In this document: positions 1 through 6,975 of the stretch, piece after piece
Position numbering within the stretch: position 1 is the stretch's first letter
Layout: each line of letters starts with the position of its first letter
Source: a bacterium 1XD42-1
GTDB lineage: Bacteria > Bacillota > Clostridia > Oscillospirales > Ruminococcaceae
DNA length: 42,053 bases
NCBI GenBank assembly: GCA_003612625.1
Contig: RAZJ01000023.1
Coordinates: forward strand, 1-42,053
Reading direction: 5' to 3'
Program-made: the position numbers and the translations under genes
The notes under the pieces: generated by a model
The model's database searches: none
The model's input: the letters and a program-made list of their open reading frames with translations, nothing else
What the model was told of the DNA's origin: nothing

Positions 1-224
1 TCCAGATGGGAGTAATGCCATCCGGCCCCCTGCGTTGGACGTTTCGCCTTTGAAGATGGCGCGGTTTTAGGCAGGACTGTGTCGTCAATGCTGATAAAAA
101 GAGGTGTTCCATCTCGGCGGGAAAGTTCCGAAACCGTCTGGAAGCTCTCGCGTTTTTGCGTTTTTTCCAGCCGCTTGTCATCCCACTTACCCTTAGCCAG
201 AAAAATACTTTTTAAAATGTCCAT
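1..224 (-). CDS. IS transposase, N-terminal fragment running off the left edge
   Basis: The minus strand reads in one open frame from an ATG at 224 (AGGAGT lies directly upstream) to the window edge, giving about 74 residues. The segment containing FISIDDTVLPK followed by the block KRPTQGAGWHYSHLE resembles DDE transposases of the IS4/IS701-like type. In these the first catalytic Asp lies in the 'SIDDT' stretch. An in-frame TAA shortly upstream of the ATG rules out a longer N-terminus, so this is either the true start or the gene is already broken at its 5' end. The rest lies outside the window, so intactness cannot be judged. No inverted repeat marking the IS boundary was recognised between 225 and 441, and that stretch shows no other gene. 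Confidence 0.7.
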   Translation of the reverse strand, partial: MDILKSIFLAKGKWDDKRLEKTQKRESFQTVSELSRRDGTPLFISIDDTVLPKTAPSSKAKRPTQGAGWHYSHL

Positions 225-441
225 ACTCCTAAATTTAAGAGGAGATTGTGAGCATTTTTTAATAGCAACAAACCTTCCAAAATGTCAGTCTTTCTGTATT
301 TAACCAAATCTGTTTTAAAAGAACCTCAATAATATTATTCATATACAGGGAAAGTTCAAGAATTTAATCTGCGAATTCGATTTGTCAATTCCATTTTACC
401 CCAATCATTTTTAAGATTCAATGCACAATAAGCCAATTCGC

Positions 442-1452
442 CTAAAAAAAGCGCATCCAGCCCAGGACATACCATCCAGGAGAAAGAAAACGCAATAAGC
501 CGATTCCTGCTGGCAAATGGGCTGTATCGATCAATGCCCCAGAACAAAATACGCCGATCAACACCCAAGGCGGCAATAACGTTGCGATTGCAGTCCGCCC
601 CCGCAGGCTTCCAGCCACTGCCGCAGGGACTGCGGAAACAAAAGCCAGCAAAATCAGCATGGTTAAACGTGCTGTCAGTGGATAATAAGGATCGGGCAAA
701 ATAACAGATAATACTCCTTCTGCTGCAAGTAAGGCCATCAAATGGACGGTAGCTGTTGCCATAGCTGGCGACACTGCATTGGCAAAAGGATGTGCTGTCA
801 AACGCAAGCGCTGCCTGCAATCCTCCCCAGGCAGCAGGGCTTCTAAAACGGCGGCAGCTAAAAATAAAGAAGCTAATACTGCATAAAGCAAAGGCTGTAC
901 CGATTGGGAAGTAGTATCAGGCGGAACAGCAAATCCTTGAACCGAACGGATGTCCGCTTCTAAAGGTTTTGCTTCCTGGCGCTGTTTTTCCAATAAGGCC
1001 GTAATATCCCCTTTCAGATTCCTCTGCTCCAAATAATCCTGAGCTATATGAGGCGTCATAGCTTCAAAATAAGCGGAAAGCACCAACTGGTCTAGTAAAG
1101 GCCGCAGATAAGAAGCTTCTGTATTATAGACTGTAACGGGCTGGGGTTCCTCTGCTTTCCCAATTCGATAGCCGCAATGCAGCTTGCCTGTTAAAATATC
1201 TTTCTCCATGGTTTCCAAATCCTGATATACTGCTATCTGATAATCGCCGTTCCCTTCTAAAATTGTTAATGCAGCTTCGCCGGTTTCTTCTTCTGGAAAA
1301 ATTCCGACAGTTAATCCGGAAGGCCCTTTTTGGGGCAGCAGGCATCCAAAAGATACCACTAATATTAAAAAAACTGCAACACAGGCCAGCCGGGCAGGAG
1401 AACGGAAAGCGGCTTTCAGGCGCAGCCAGTATAGATTCCAAAAATACCCCAT
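442..1452 (-). CDS. ABC-2 type transporter permease (last gene of exporter operon)
   Basis: A 336-residue membrane protein. One hydrophobic helix lies at about residues 22-42, followed by an extracytoplasmic stretch to about 190, then about five closely packed helices in the C-terminal half. This is the usual plan of ABC-2/YhgE-type permeases that act with a separate ATPase to export a substrate. The start is the ATG at 1452, preceded by AAAGGAGGG seven bases upstream. Longer upstream reading in this frame overlaps the next gene and is not credible. It starts two bases after the stop of the upstream permease, so the two are probably translated together as a heterodimer. The substrate is unknown; antimicrobial or lipid-like compounds are typical for the family. 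The call as permease is firm. Confidence 0.8.
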   Translation of the reverse strand: MGYFWNLYWLRLKAAFRSPARLACVAVFLILVVSFGCLLPQKGPSGLTVGIFPEEETGEAALTILEGNGDYQIAVYQDLETMEKDILTGKLHCGYRIGKAEEPQPVTVYNTEASYLRPLLDQLVLSAYFEAMTPHIAQDYLEQRNLKGDITALLEKQRQEAKPLEADIRSVQGFAVPPDTTSQSVQPLLYAVLASLFLAAAVLEALLPGEDCRQRLRLTAHPFANAVSPAMATATVHLMALLAAEGVLSVILPDPYYPLTARLTMLILLAFVSAVPAAVAGSLRGRTAIATLLPPWVLIGVFCSGALIDTAHLPAGIGLLRFLSPGWYVLGWMRFF

Positions 1453-1454
1453 TA

Positions 1455-2597
1455 TCAGCCCTCCTTTTTCTTCCACAAGGGGATTCCTACGAAAATCATG
1501 ATTATTCCCATTACAAATGGCACACCAAAACTTACGGTTTCTCCTATGGATGTTCCCATTAACTGCATTCCCTGCCACACAGGAAGGAAGGGAGCAACAG
1601 CAGAAAATCCGGCAGGCAGCAGGGCCAAAGGCAGCAGCAAACCGCCGCAAAGGGCCTGACCAGTAGCCAGTGCCAAATGAGCTGCCGCGCAAACGCCTTG
1701 TTCCGGAAACAACAAAGCACATAAAAAAGCGCTTGTGCCAGCCAAAAAGCCGAAGATTAACCAAGGCATAACAGCAAATTTTCCTTTGGCAAACAGCAAA
1801 AAGGCAGGTAAAGCGGACAACGCTTCTAAAAGGAACACATGACTCCATCCAGCGAAAAATAATATCCATTTTTTCTGGACTGCCTGGGAAAAACGTTTTA
1901 AATTTTTTATAGCGGGCTGGAATAAAAAACCATAACAAAAAGGTAAAAAAGCTGCTAAGGCACAGGCATAATACTGGGGCAAGGTTAAGCTTCCAGAAGC
2001 AGAAAGCTTCTGGCTTTTTAAAAGGGAAAGCTTATCAAAAAAAGCATTTAATAATTGCATATTGACTTCTGCCATCAGGATATTATATTCTTTTTCATCC
2101 ATGTCTTTTCCCCAATTTGCGGCTTCTAATACAGCATAGACACCTCTTTGGGCCGCAGACAAGGCTCTTGTTCCTGCAAGGATCATTTGACGCACCCACA
2201 TAGCTTCCAAGGGGCTGCTCCAATCCAATTCTACAATGGGAGAAAGGTTTTCTCCATTTAAAATACTTTCCAAAAAGCCCTTTGGAATAGTAATAATCGC
2301 GGTATATTCTGTCCGGCTTTCTTCATCTGGTGGAAGGTCTGTTGTTTCGATCATGTCAGAAAGCCCCGCATCCCCTAACGCCATCCGCATCATAGAAACG
2401 CTAAACGCATTTCCGTCCAGGTTAATAATGCCTACTTTTGCTTTTTCCTGCGCTGGATTTTGAGGCAGGGATCGAAAAAGCACAGTCAATAAGGCTGTAC
2501 AAAGAAGAAGAACGCAAAGCAAGCACAGCAGCCGTAAGCTGCTGTGCTTGAAAGAAATCCAAAAACTATTCCAAAAAAGTTCCCAATGTTTTTTCAC
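1455..2597 (-). CDS. ABC-2 type transporter permease
   Basis: A 380-residue membrane protein with the same plan as its downstream partner: an N-terminal helix at about residues 14-36, an extracytoplasmic domain to about 200, then about five helices. The start is taken as GTG at 2597 because GGAGG ends five bases upstream. A GTG twelve bases earlier lies inside that ribosome binding site. It sits between the membrane-anchored 560-residue protein and the second permease. All four genes from 4989 to 442 run in one direction with gaps of 2-29 bases, so they form one operon. It probably forms the translocation pore together with the 442-1452 product and the ATPase. Substrate not deducible. Confidence 0.8.
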   Translation of the reverse strand: MKKHWELFWNSFWISFKHSSLRLLCLLCVLLLCTALLTVLFRSLPQNPAQEKAKVGIINLDGNAFSVSMMRMALGDAGLSDMIETTDLPPDEESRTEYTAIITIPKGFLESILNGENLSPIVELDWSSPLEAMWVRQMILAGTRALSAAQRGVYAVLEAANWGKDMDEKEYNILMAEVNMQLLNAFFDKLSLLKSQKLSASGSLTLPQYYACALAAFLPFCYGFLFQPAIKNLKRFSQAVQKKWILFFAGWSHVFLLEALSALPAFLLFAKGKFAVMPWLIFGFLAGTSAFLCALLFPEQGVCAAAHLALATGQALCGGLLLPLALLPAGFSAVAPFLPVWQGMQLMGTSIGETVSFGVPFVMGIIMIFVGIPLWKKKEG

Positions 2598-2614
2598 AAT
2601 ATCCTCCACAGAGG

Positions 2615-4297
2615 TTATGCAGCCGGAGATTCAGCCATGCTACCGCCAAACAATCCGCCGAAAAGCTGTTCCTGAATCCGTTCTACTCCTGCACTGTATT
2701 TTTCCATTTCTTCTGCAAACTGTTCATCTGTAGCACTGAATACAGGCAAAGTATTGGACACTGGAGCAAGAGATTCTGTTAAAGCTTTGGTTTCCCCGGT
2801 ATACCGGAAGCCAATTCCCATTGTTTCTGAGCTTTCCCCTTCCGTGACGTTCAATTTTAATACAGGAAAGTCCATTTTGAAGGTATCTTCAGAAGGATTG
2901 GTTATGGTTCCATCCATTGAGAAATCCATTGATACTGGCATAATGCCCATTCCCAAATCATATTTCCCATTGGCGGTACATTTTCCTTCTTTGTTAAATT
3001 CCATATTCATTTGGAATGCCAAGTCCAAATCGGTTTCTTCCACATCGCCTTTTACCTGATATTCCATATCGGCATGATAAACGCCGTCCTGATAAGTGCA
3101 GTTTACCTTCATTTGCAGGCTGTCTAAATCGGATGCACCTGCAAGCTCCATATTAACATCCGTTTGAAAGCCTTTATCTGTAGTGGAAAGATGATAAATA
3201 AGCTGGGGATTTTCTTCCGCGTTTTTTTGGAAGCTGGCCTCGGAAACCAACCCGTCTTTGCCTACTTTAACAGTCATGAACAGCGGCAGATCCGACCCGC
3301 TTTCTTCCATTTCTTCTATGGCAGATGGGAGCTGTTCCTGAATTAGATCAGCAAATTCTCCTTGGAAAGCTTTCCCCAACTGGGAATCCACATAAATATA
3401 CTGGATTAAAGCCTTTAAAGTATTTTTAACTTGTTCCTCATCTAACTGCACCCGATATACCTTTTGGCCGTCTTCCTGGACAGGCTTTTCATAAATGCCG
3501 TTTTCTAAAGCACCATATAAAATTTCATAAATATCGTTTTGGAACGTTTTTATATCCAGCCGGCCATATTCTGTCAGCATCGCCAGTTCAGAACGCAGTG
3601 TATCCTGAAGCAGCTCTAAATCTTCCAAATTTTCAGTATTTTCATCATAAAAACGGCTGTTTTTATAATCCTCTAAAAAAGTATCCGGATTGATGGAAAA
3701 GAAACGGTCGGAAAACATGGGAACGCCTGCTGCCATCTGGCCTGGGGCAGACTGGAAGAAAACATTTGCCAAAGGGCTGCCCTGCATATTCAGGGCAGCT
3801 TCTATTTGGAAAGACTCTGTCTGCGGATCGGATACCATATCTCCTTCAATGGAAAAAAGGCGCAATATGCCTGCAACCAGCTCGGAAGGAATGCCGCCCA
3901 TCTCGCCAATATCTAAGGAATCTACGGAAAAACTATAATGGGTATTTTTTCCGTTGGAGCTGGGAACCATCAGCTTCATAACAGGCAGTTCCTCTTTCAT
4001 TTGGTCATCTATGGCACCCAGTTTTTCTCCCGTAACAGAAAAAGCTTTTCTGACGGCTTCCTCCGGGTTTCCTGTTTTTCCCATGACCAGTACAACAATA
4101 ATCGCTATGATCAGGACAGCAGCAATCCCAAGCATAACAAATAATCCCGTATTATTTTTTTTCGGGACAGTCACTTCCCCACCCGCTGAAGGTACTGCGG
4201 GGGCAGGTGTTTCCTCAGAAGCTCCTGCTTCATTTGTGGTATTTATGTAACTGGGTTGTTCTGCTTCCTGATTTTCTAAATTTTTATTTTCGTCCAT
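2615..4297 (-). CDS. membrane-anchored extracytoplasmic protein of ABC exporter operon, function unknown
   Basis: A 560-residue protein. Residues 1-50 are acidic and rich in Glu, Pro and Thr (cytoplasmic). Residues about 51-73 form a single strongly hydrophobic helix ending in Gly-Lys, and about 490 residues follow outside the membrane. The outer part has alternating short beta-like stretches (for example GKYDLGMGIMPVSMDFSMDG near residue 440) and no cysteine-rich or enzyme motif that I recognise. The layout resembles lipoprotein- or DUF6583-like Clostridial proteins, but I cannot confirm a family. It lies between the ATPase and the permeases of the operon with short gaps, so it is likely a substrate-capture or accessory subunit of this exporter. 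ATG at 4297 follows GGGAG. Confidence 0.6.
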   Translation of the reverse strand: MDENKNLENQEAEQPSYINTTNEAGASEETPAPAVPSAGGEVTVPKKNNTGLFVMLGIAAVLIIAIIVVLVMGKTGNPEEAVRKAFSVTGEKLGAIDDQMKEELPVMKLMVPSSNGKNTHYSFSVDSLDIGEMGGIPSELVAGILRLFSIEGDMVSDPQTESFQIEAALNMQGSPLANVFFQSAPGQMAAGVPMFSDRFFSINPDTFLEDYKNSRFYDENTENLEDLELLQDTLRSELAMLTEYGRLDIKTFQNDIYEILYGALENGIYEKPVQEDGQKVYRVQLDEEQVKNTLKALIQYIYVDSQLGKAFQGEFADLIQEQLPSAIEEMEESGSDLPLFMTVKVGKDGLVSEASFQKNAEENPQLIYHLSTTDKGFQTDVNMELAGASDLDSLQMKVNCTYQDGVYHADMEYQVKGDVEETDLDLAFQMNMEFNKEGKCTANGKYDLGMGIMPVSMDFSMDGTITNPSEDTFKMDFPVLKLNVTEGESSETMGIGFRYTGETKALTESLAPVSNTLPVFSATDEQFAEEMEKYSAGVERIQEQLFGGLFGGSMAESPAA

Positions 4298-4326
4298 CTT
4301 AACAATAACTCCCTTCTATAAAAAGA

Positions 4327-4989
4327 CTATTCATCCATCAGCAGCTCCATAATTTGTGCGCCTCGGGTTTCCGCATCTGAAAGTGTTTCTTCCCGCACTA
4401 CGGTTCCATCCCGTAAAAGGGCAATTCCATCTGCTGCTCCAGCAATGGCTGCCGGGTCATGGGATGAAAAAAGAATTCCTTTTCCCTGCTGCCGATATTC
4501 TCCTAACAGTGCGGTAATTTCATTGCGGCTGTCTAAATCCAAGGCAGTAAATGGTTCATCCATCAGCAGATAATCTGGAGATTTTGCCAGGGCACAGGCA
4601 ATTTCTACCCGCTTCCGGTATCCGCCGGAAAGGGCTTTGATCCGCCGGCTGGCAAATTCTTTTAAACCAAAGCGGCTTTCGATGGAACCGCTTTGGAAAA
4701 TATCCCTGCGGCGGCGCCCGCAAGCTGCATACCAAAGAATTAAATTCTCCTTAATGGTTAAATCTTCCAGTAAAAAACTATTTTGTGGCACAAAGCCAAC
4801 ACTTCCCCCCAAGGATACCGTTCCGGAGTCCGGTTTACAAATGCCTGCCGCAATGGAAAGGAGCGTTGTTTTTCCTGCCCCATTTGATCCGGCCAAACAT
4901 AAAGCATAGCCCTGCTTGCAATGGAGAGAAGCTCCTTTTAAAACCGGAAAATTCCCAAAGGATTTAAAAATTTTATTTAATTCCAGCAC
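4327..4989 (-). CDS. ABC transporter ATP-binding protein
   Basis: A 220-residue ATPase with Walker A GSNGAGKT (residues 34-41), signature LSGGYRKR (about 120-127), Walker B LLMDEP (141-146) and the switch histidine in SSHDP. It powers the two ABC-2 permeases encoded downstream. The start is GTG at 4989: GGGAGG lies six bases upstream and the protein then begins VLELNKIFKSFG, as expected for the family. An upstream ATG in the same frame would add 41 residues that do not look like this family and overlap the promoter. First gene of the four-gene operon. Confidence 0.9.
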   Translation of the reverse strand: MLELNKIFKSFGNFPVLKGASLHCKQGYALCLAGSNGAGKTTLLSIAAGICKPDSGTVSLGGSVGFVPQNSFLLEDLTIKENLILWYAACGRRRRDIFQSGSIESRFGLKEFASRRIKALSGGYRKRVEIACALAKSPDYLLMDEPFTALDLDSRNEITALLGEYRQQGKGILFSSHDPAAIAGAADGIALLRDGTVVREETLSDAETRGAQIMELLMDE

Positions 4990-5032
4990 AATGTCCCTCC
5001 CTGAGAATGGCTGCCGCGCTATATTGGAATCC

Positions 5033-5061
5033 AGTATAGCACATGGAAAGGAAAAAAGCAA
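5033..5061 (-). promoter_or_regulatory. sigma-A-type promoter of the ABC exporter operon
   Basis: On the minus strand TTGCTT (5061-5056) and TATACT (5038-5033) are separated by exactly 17 bases, about 45 bases before the GTG of the ATPase gene. The -10 differs from consensus at one position and the -35 at two. Confidence 0.6.
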
Positions 5062-5146
5062 GCAATCCCCCTTTGATTTCCTGTCCTGAAAAAAATTCCC
5101 TGCTCCAGTCATAAACCCGGCTCCAACTGAAAGCCCCTTATATCGT

Positions 5147-5175
5147 TTGCATTCGACCTGTTTTTCCTGTATAAT
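5147..5175 (+). promoter_or_regulatory. sigma-A-type promoter of the DUF4364 gene
   Basis: TTGCAT (5147-5152), a 17-base spacer and a perfect TATAAT (5170-5175) lie 60 bases before the chosen start. Together with the minus-strand promoter at 5033-5061 this makes a divergent promoter region of about 250 bases. Confidence 0.7.
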
Positions 5176-5234
5176 AAGGGGTGGGAACAGCCCTTGGTCA
5201 TGGATGCCGGAAACCAGATAAGGAGGTGCTGTAT

Positions 5235-5816
5235 GTGCATGATGTTTTCCGAGGAGGGGTAGAACCAGGCGGACTTACAGCAGATTTTGAAATTAAAATG
5301 CTGATTTGTTATCTGCTGTCTGTTTTGGACAAGCCGATTCCGGTTTCCATTCTTCTGGAAACTTTCGTGAAGGAAGGCATTGGAAATTATTTTGAAGCAG
5401 CCAGTGCAGCCTCCGGTTTAGTCAAAACAGGCCATTTAACCATTGAAAAAATAGGGGGGGAACGGTGTTACGCGGTTACAGAATTAGGGCAGAATACAGC
5501 GACTGCCTTAGCAGGGGATTTACCGCTGGTGGTCCGGGATAAAGCTTTAAAAGCTGCCCGCCATGAGCTGCAGATACGGGAAAGCCGGGCAAAAAACCAG
5601 GTCAGTATAAAAAAAGTCCCTGACGGCTATTTGCTGACTATGACAATTACAGATATTGGGAGCGATTTGTTATCGACTACCATTTTAGTGCCGGATAAAA
5701 AAACTTGTAAAAAAATATCGGAACGGTTTGTAGAAGATCCATTATTATTTTATAAAGGCATTGTCGCGGTCATTACAGGAAATTTCGAGGCAGTAGGGCC
5801 GCTGACGGAAGAATAA
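5235..5816 (+). CDS. DUF4364 family protein
   Basis: A 193-residue soluble protein matching the Clostridial DUF4364 pattern: an opening segment like 'TADFEIKMLICYLLSVLDKPIP', a winged-helix-like region where the family reads a short ligand or DNA-binding fold, and a C-terminal part with GYLLTMTITDIGSDLL. Members are widespread in Clostridia; their role is not established, and a regulator is the usual guess. The start is GTG at 5235 with AAGGAGG eight bases upstream. A GTG at 5181 in the same frame has no ribosome binding site and would sit too close to the promoter. It is followed 36 bases later by a small membrane protein gene and then a metallopeptidase, probably co-transcribed. Confidence 0.8.
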   Translation: MHDVFRGGVEPGGLTADFEIKMLICYLLSVLDKPIPVSILLETFVKEGIGNYFEAASAASGLVKTGHLTIEKIGGERCYAVTELGQNTATALAGDLPLVVRDKALKAARHELQIRESRAKNQVSIKKVPDGYLLTMTITDIGSDLLSTTILVPDKKTCKKISERFVEDPLLFYKGIVAVITGNFEAVGPLTEE

Positions 5817-5852
5817 AAAAGAAAATAGGAAGAAAAAAGGAAGAGAGGTTCT

Positions 5853-6245
5853 ATGTTGCTAAAAAAATTGATGTTTTTTTTAATGTGCAGCTATTCGGCT
5901 GTCCGTTTTTTGGGGCTTTCCTATATTATTTCTACCCAAAAGGAACGTTTGCCATATCCGGTTTATATTGCCGCCGGAATAGGCGCGATTTTTGGCATTT
6001 TATTGTTATGCAAGCGGATCATTACCCGGGTAAAAATGCGGGAATTAGAAATTTATTATTTTATTACGGCATTAGCGGCAGCATTTAATTTAATTTTTAT
6101 CAGGTGTTCCCGACGGATTGAAGCGACGCCTTTAGATTTTTTGATAATAGGGACGGTGTTGGATATCGTGGTATCAATTACGGCGATTGTTTTAGCGGAA
6201 AAAGAGCAGAAATATCGGAAAACATTTGCCCGTTCTAAACGTTAA
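5853..6245 (+). CDS. small integral membrane protein, unknown function
   Basis: A 130-residue protein with about four hydrophobic helices (about residues 7-27, 37-54, 66-85 and 96-114) and a basic C-terminal tail (KEQKYRKTFARSKR). It has no recognised motif. Start ATG at 5853 follows GGAAGAGAGG. It ends three bases before the metallopeptidase start, which lacks its own good ribosome binding site, so the two genes are probably translationally coupled. Nothing in the sequence reveals its function. Confidence 0.65.
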   Translation: MLLKKLMFFLMCSYSAVRFLGLSYIISTQKERLPYPVYIAAGIGAIFGILLLCKRIITRVKMRELEIYYFITALAAAFNLIFIRCSRRIEATPLDFLIIGTVLDIVVSITAIVLAEKEQKYRKTFARSKR

Positions 6246-6248
6246 AAT

Positions 6249-6797
6249 ATGGAAAAGCAGAAAAATATTTCCCGGCACAGATTCGCTGGGGGAATTGAAT
6301 ATGAACTGATCTATAAAAAAGTAAAACGGTTTAATCTTCGGGTACATACAGATGGAACTGTAACCCTTTCCATTCCCCGGAGGGTGCCGCTATCAAAAGC
6401 AGATCAGTTTGTCGCGCAAAATGCCCGCTGGGTAGGGCAGGCAAGAGAACGGGTTCGTGCAATGACGCCAAAAGAAGATATTTACAGCGACGGAGAATGT
6501 GCCGCCGCTTTTCTGCCGGTATTGGACCGGCTGTATCCCTTGGTAGCCGATCATGTGCCGGAAAAACCAGCCCTTCGGGTGCGGTTTATGACAACCCGTT
6601 GGGGGGTATGCCATATCCAGAAGGGCTATATTACATTAAATAAACAGTTATTAGGGGAGCCTTATGAAGCACTGGAATATGTGGTTTTACATGAGCTGGT
6701 GCATTTTATTCATCCAGATCATCAGGCAGGCTTCCACCAGGAAATGGCCCGTTTAATGCCCGATTACCGGGAACGGCGGAAGCTTTTGCGGGGATAG
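6249..6797 (+). CDS. YgjP-like zinc metallopeptidase (DUF45 / M48-related)
   Basis: A 182-residue protein with the features of the YgjP/DUF45 family: an N-terminal beta-rich region (residues 15-45), the conserved TRWGVCH segment at 116-122 (family consensus S-R-W-G-S-C), and the zinc site HELVH (148-152) with a third ligand at His158. The substrate is not established. Members often accompany type I restriction or other enzymes, but here it follows a DUF4364 gene and a small membrane gene. Start ATG at 6249, three bases after the previous stop, with no strong Shine-Dalgarno sequence, consistent with coupling. Confidence 0.85.
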   Translation: MEKQKNISRHRFAGGIEYELIYKKVKRFNLRVHTDGTVTLSIPRRVPLSKADQFVAQNARWVGQARERVRAMTPKEDIYSDGECAAAFLPVLDRLYPLVADHVPEKPALRVRFMTTRWGVCHIQKGYITLNKQLLGEPYEALEYVVLHELVHFIHPDHQAGFHQEMARLMPDYRERRKLLRG

Positions 6798-6865
6798 GGA
6801 AAGCTTCGTAAATTTTATATAAAATTTCTTGAAAAACAGTAAAAAAGTTTGGCGTAAATTAGGGT

Positions 6866-6893
6866 TTGCAAAATTTAGCAAGTAGGGTATAAT
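6866..6893 (+). promoter_or_regulatory. adhE promoter
   Basis: TTGCAA (6866-6871; TTTGCA is one base earlier with a 17-base spacer) and a perfect TATAAT (6888-6893). The predicted start of transcription near 6900 falls inside the Rex-like palindrome, so a bound repressor would block initiation. Confidence 0.75.
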
Positions 6894-6897
6894 CTAA

Positions 6898-6915
6898 TTG
6901 TTAAAAAAATAACAA
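6898..6915 (+). promoter_or_regulatory. Rex operator-like palindrome
   Basis: TTGTTAAAAAAATAACAA is a palindrome with 6-base arms (TTGTTA / TAACAA) and a 6-base A-rich centre. It fits the Rex consensus TTGTTAA-N4-TTAACAA used in Clostridia, where this redox regulator leaves DNA when NADH is high. It begins four bases after the -10 box of adhE, the expected place for repression. The rex gene itself is not in the window. Confidence 0.75.
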
Positions 6916-6918
6916 TAT

Positions 6919-6948
6919 CCCCGGGACAGTCCCAAAGGACTGGCGGGG
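6919..6948 (+). promoter_or_regulatory. 5' UTR hairpin before adhE
   Basis: CCCC...CAGTCC-CAAA-GGACTG...GGGG forms an imperfect stem (6-bp inner stem, 4-bp outer stem) between the Rex site and the adhE ribosome binding site (GGAGG, 6959-6963). No U-run follows, so it is not a simple terminator. It may stabilise the mRNA or affect translation. Confidence 0.4.
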
Positions 6949-6975
6949 AAAGCTATTTGGAGGTTGATCACAAAC

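Noticed and set aside
1453-1938. N-terminal extension of the 442-1452 permease
   Set aside because: The extra 162 residues lie out of frame within the upstream permease gene and are Cys/Arg-rich junk; a strong Shine-Dalgarno sequence sits at ATG 1452.
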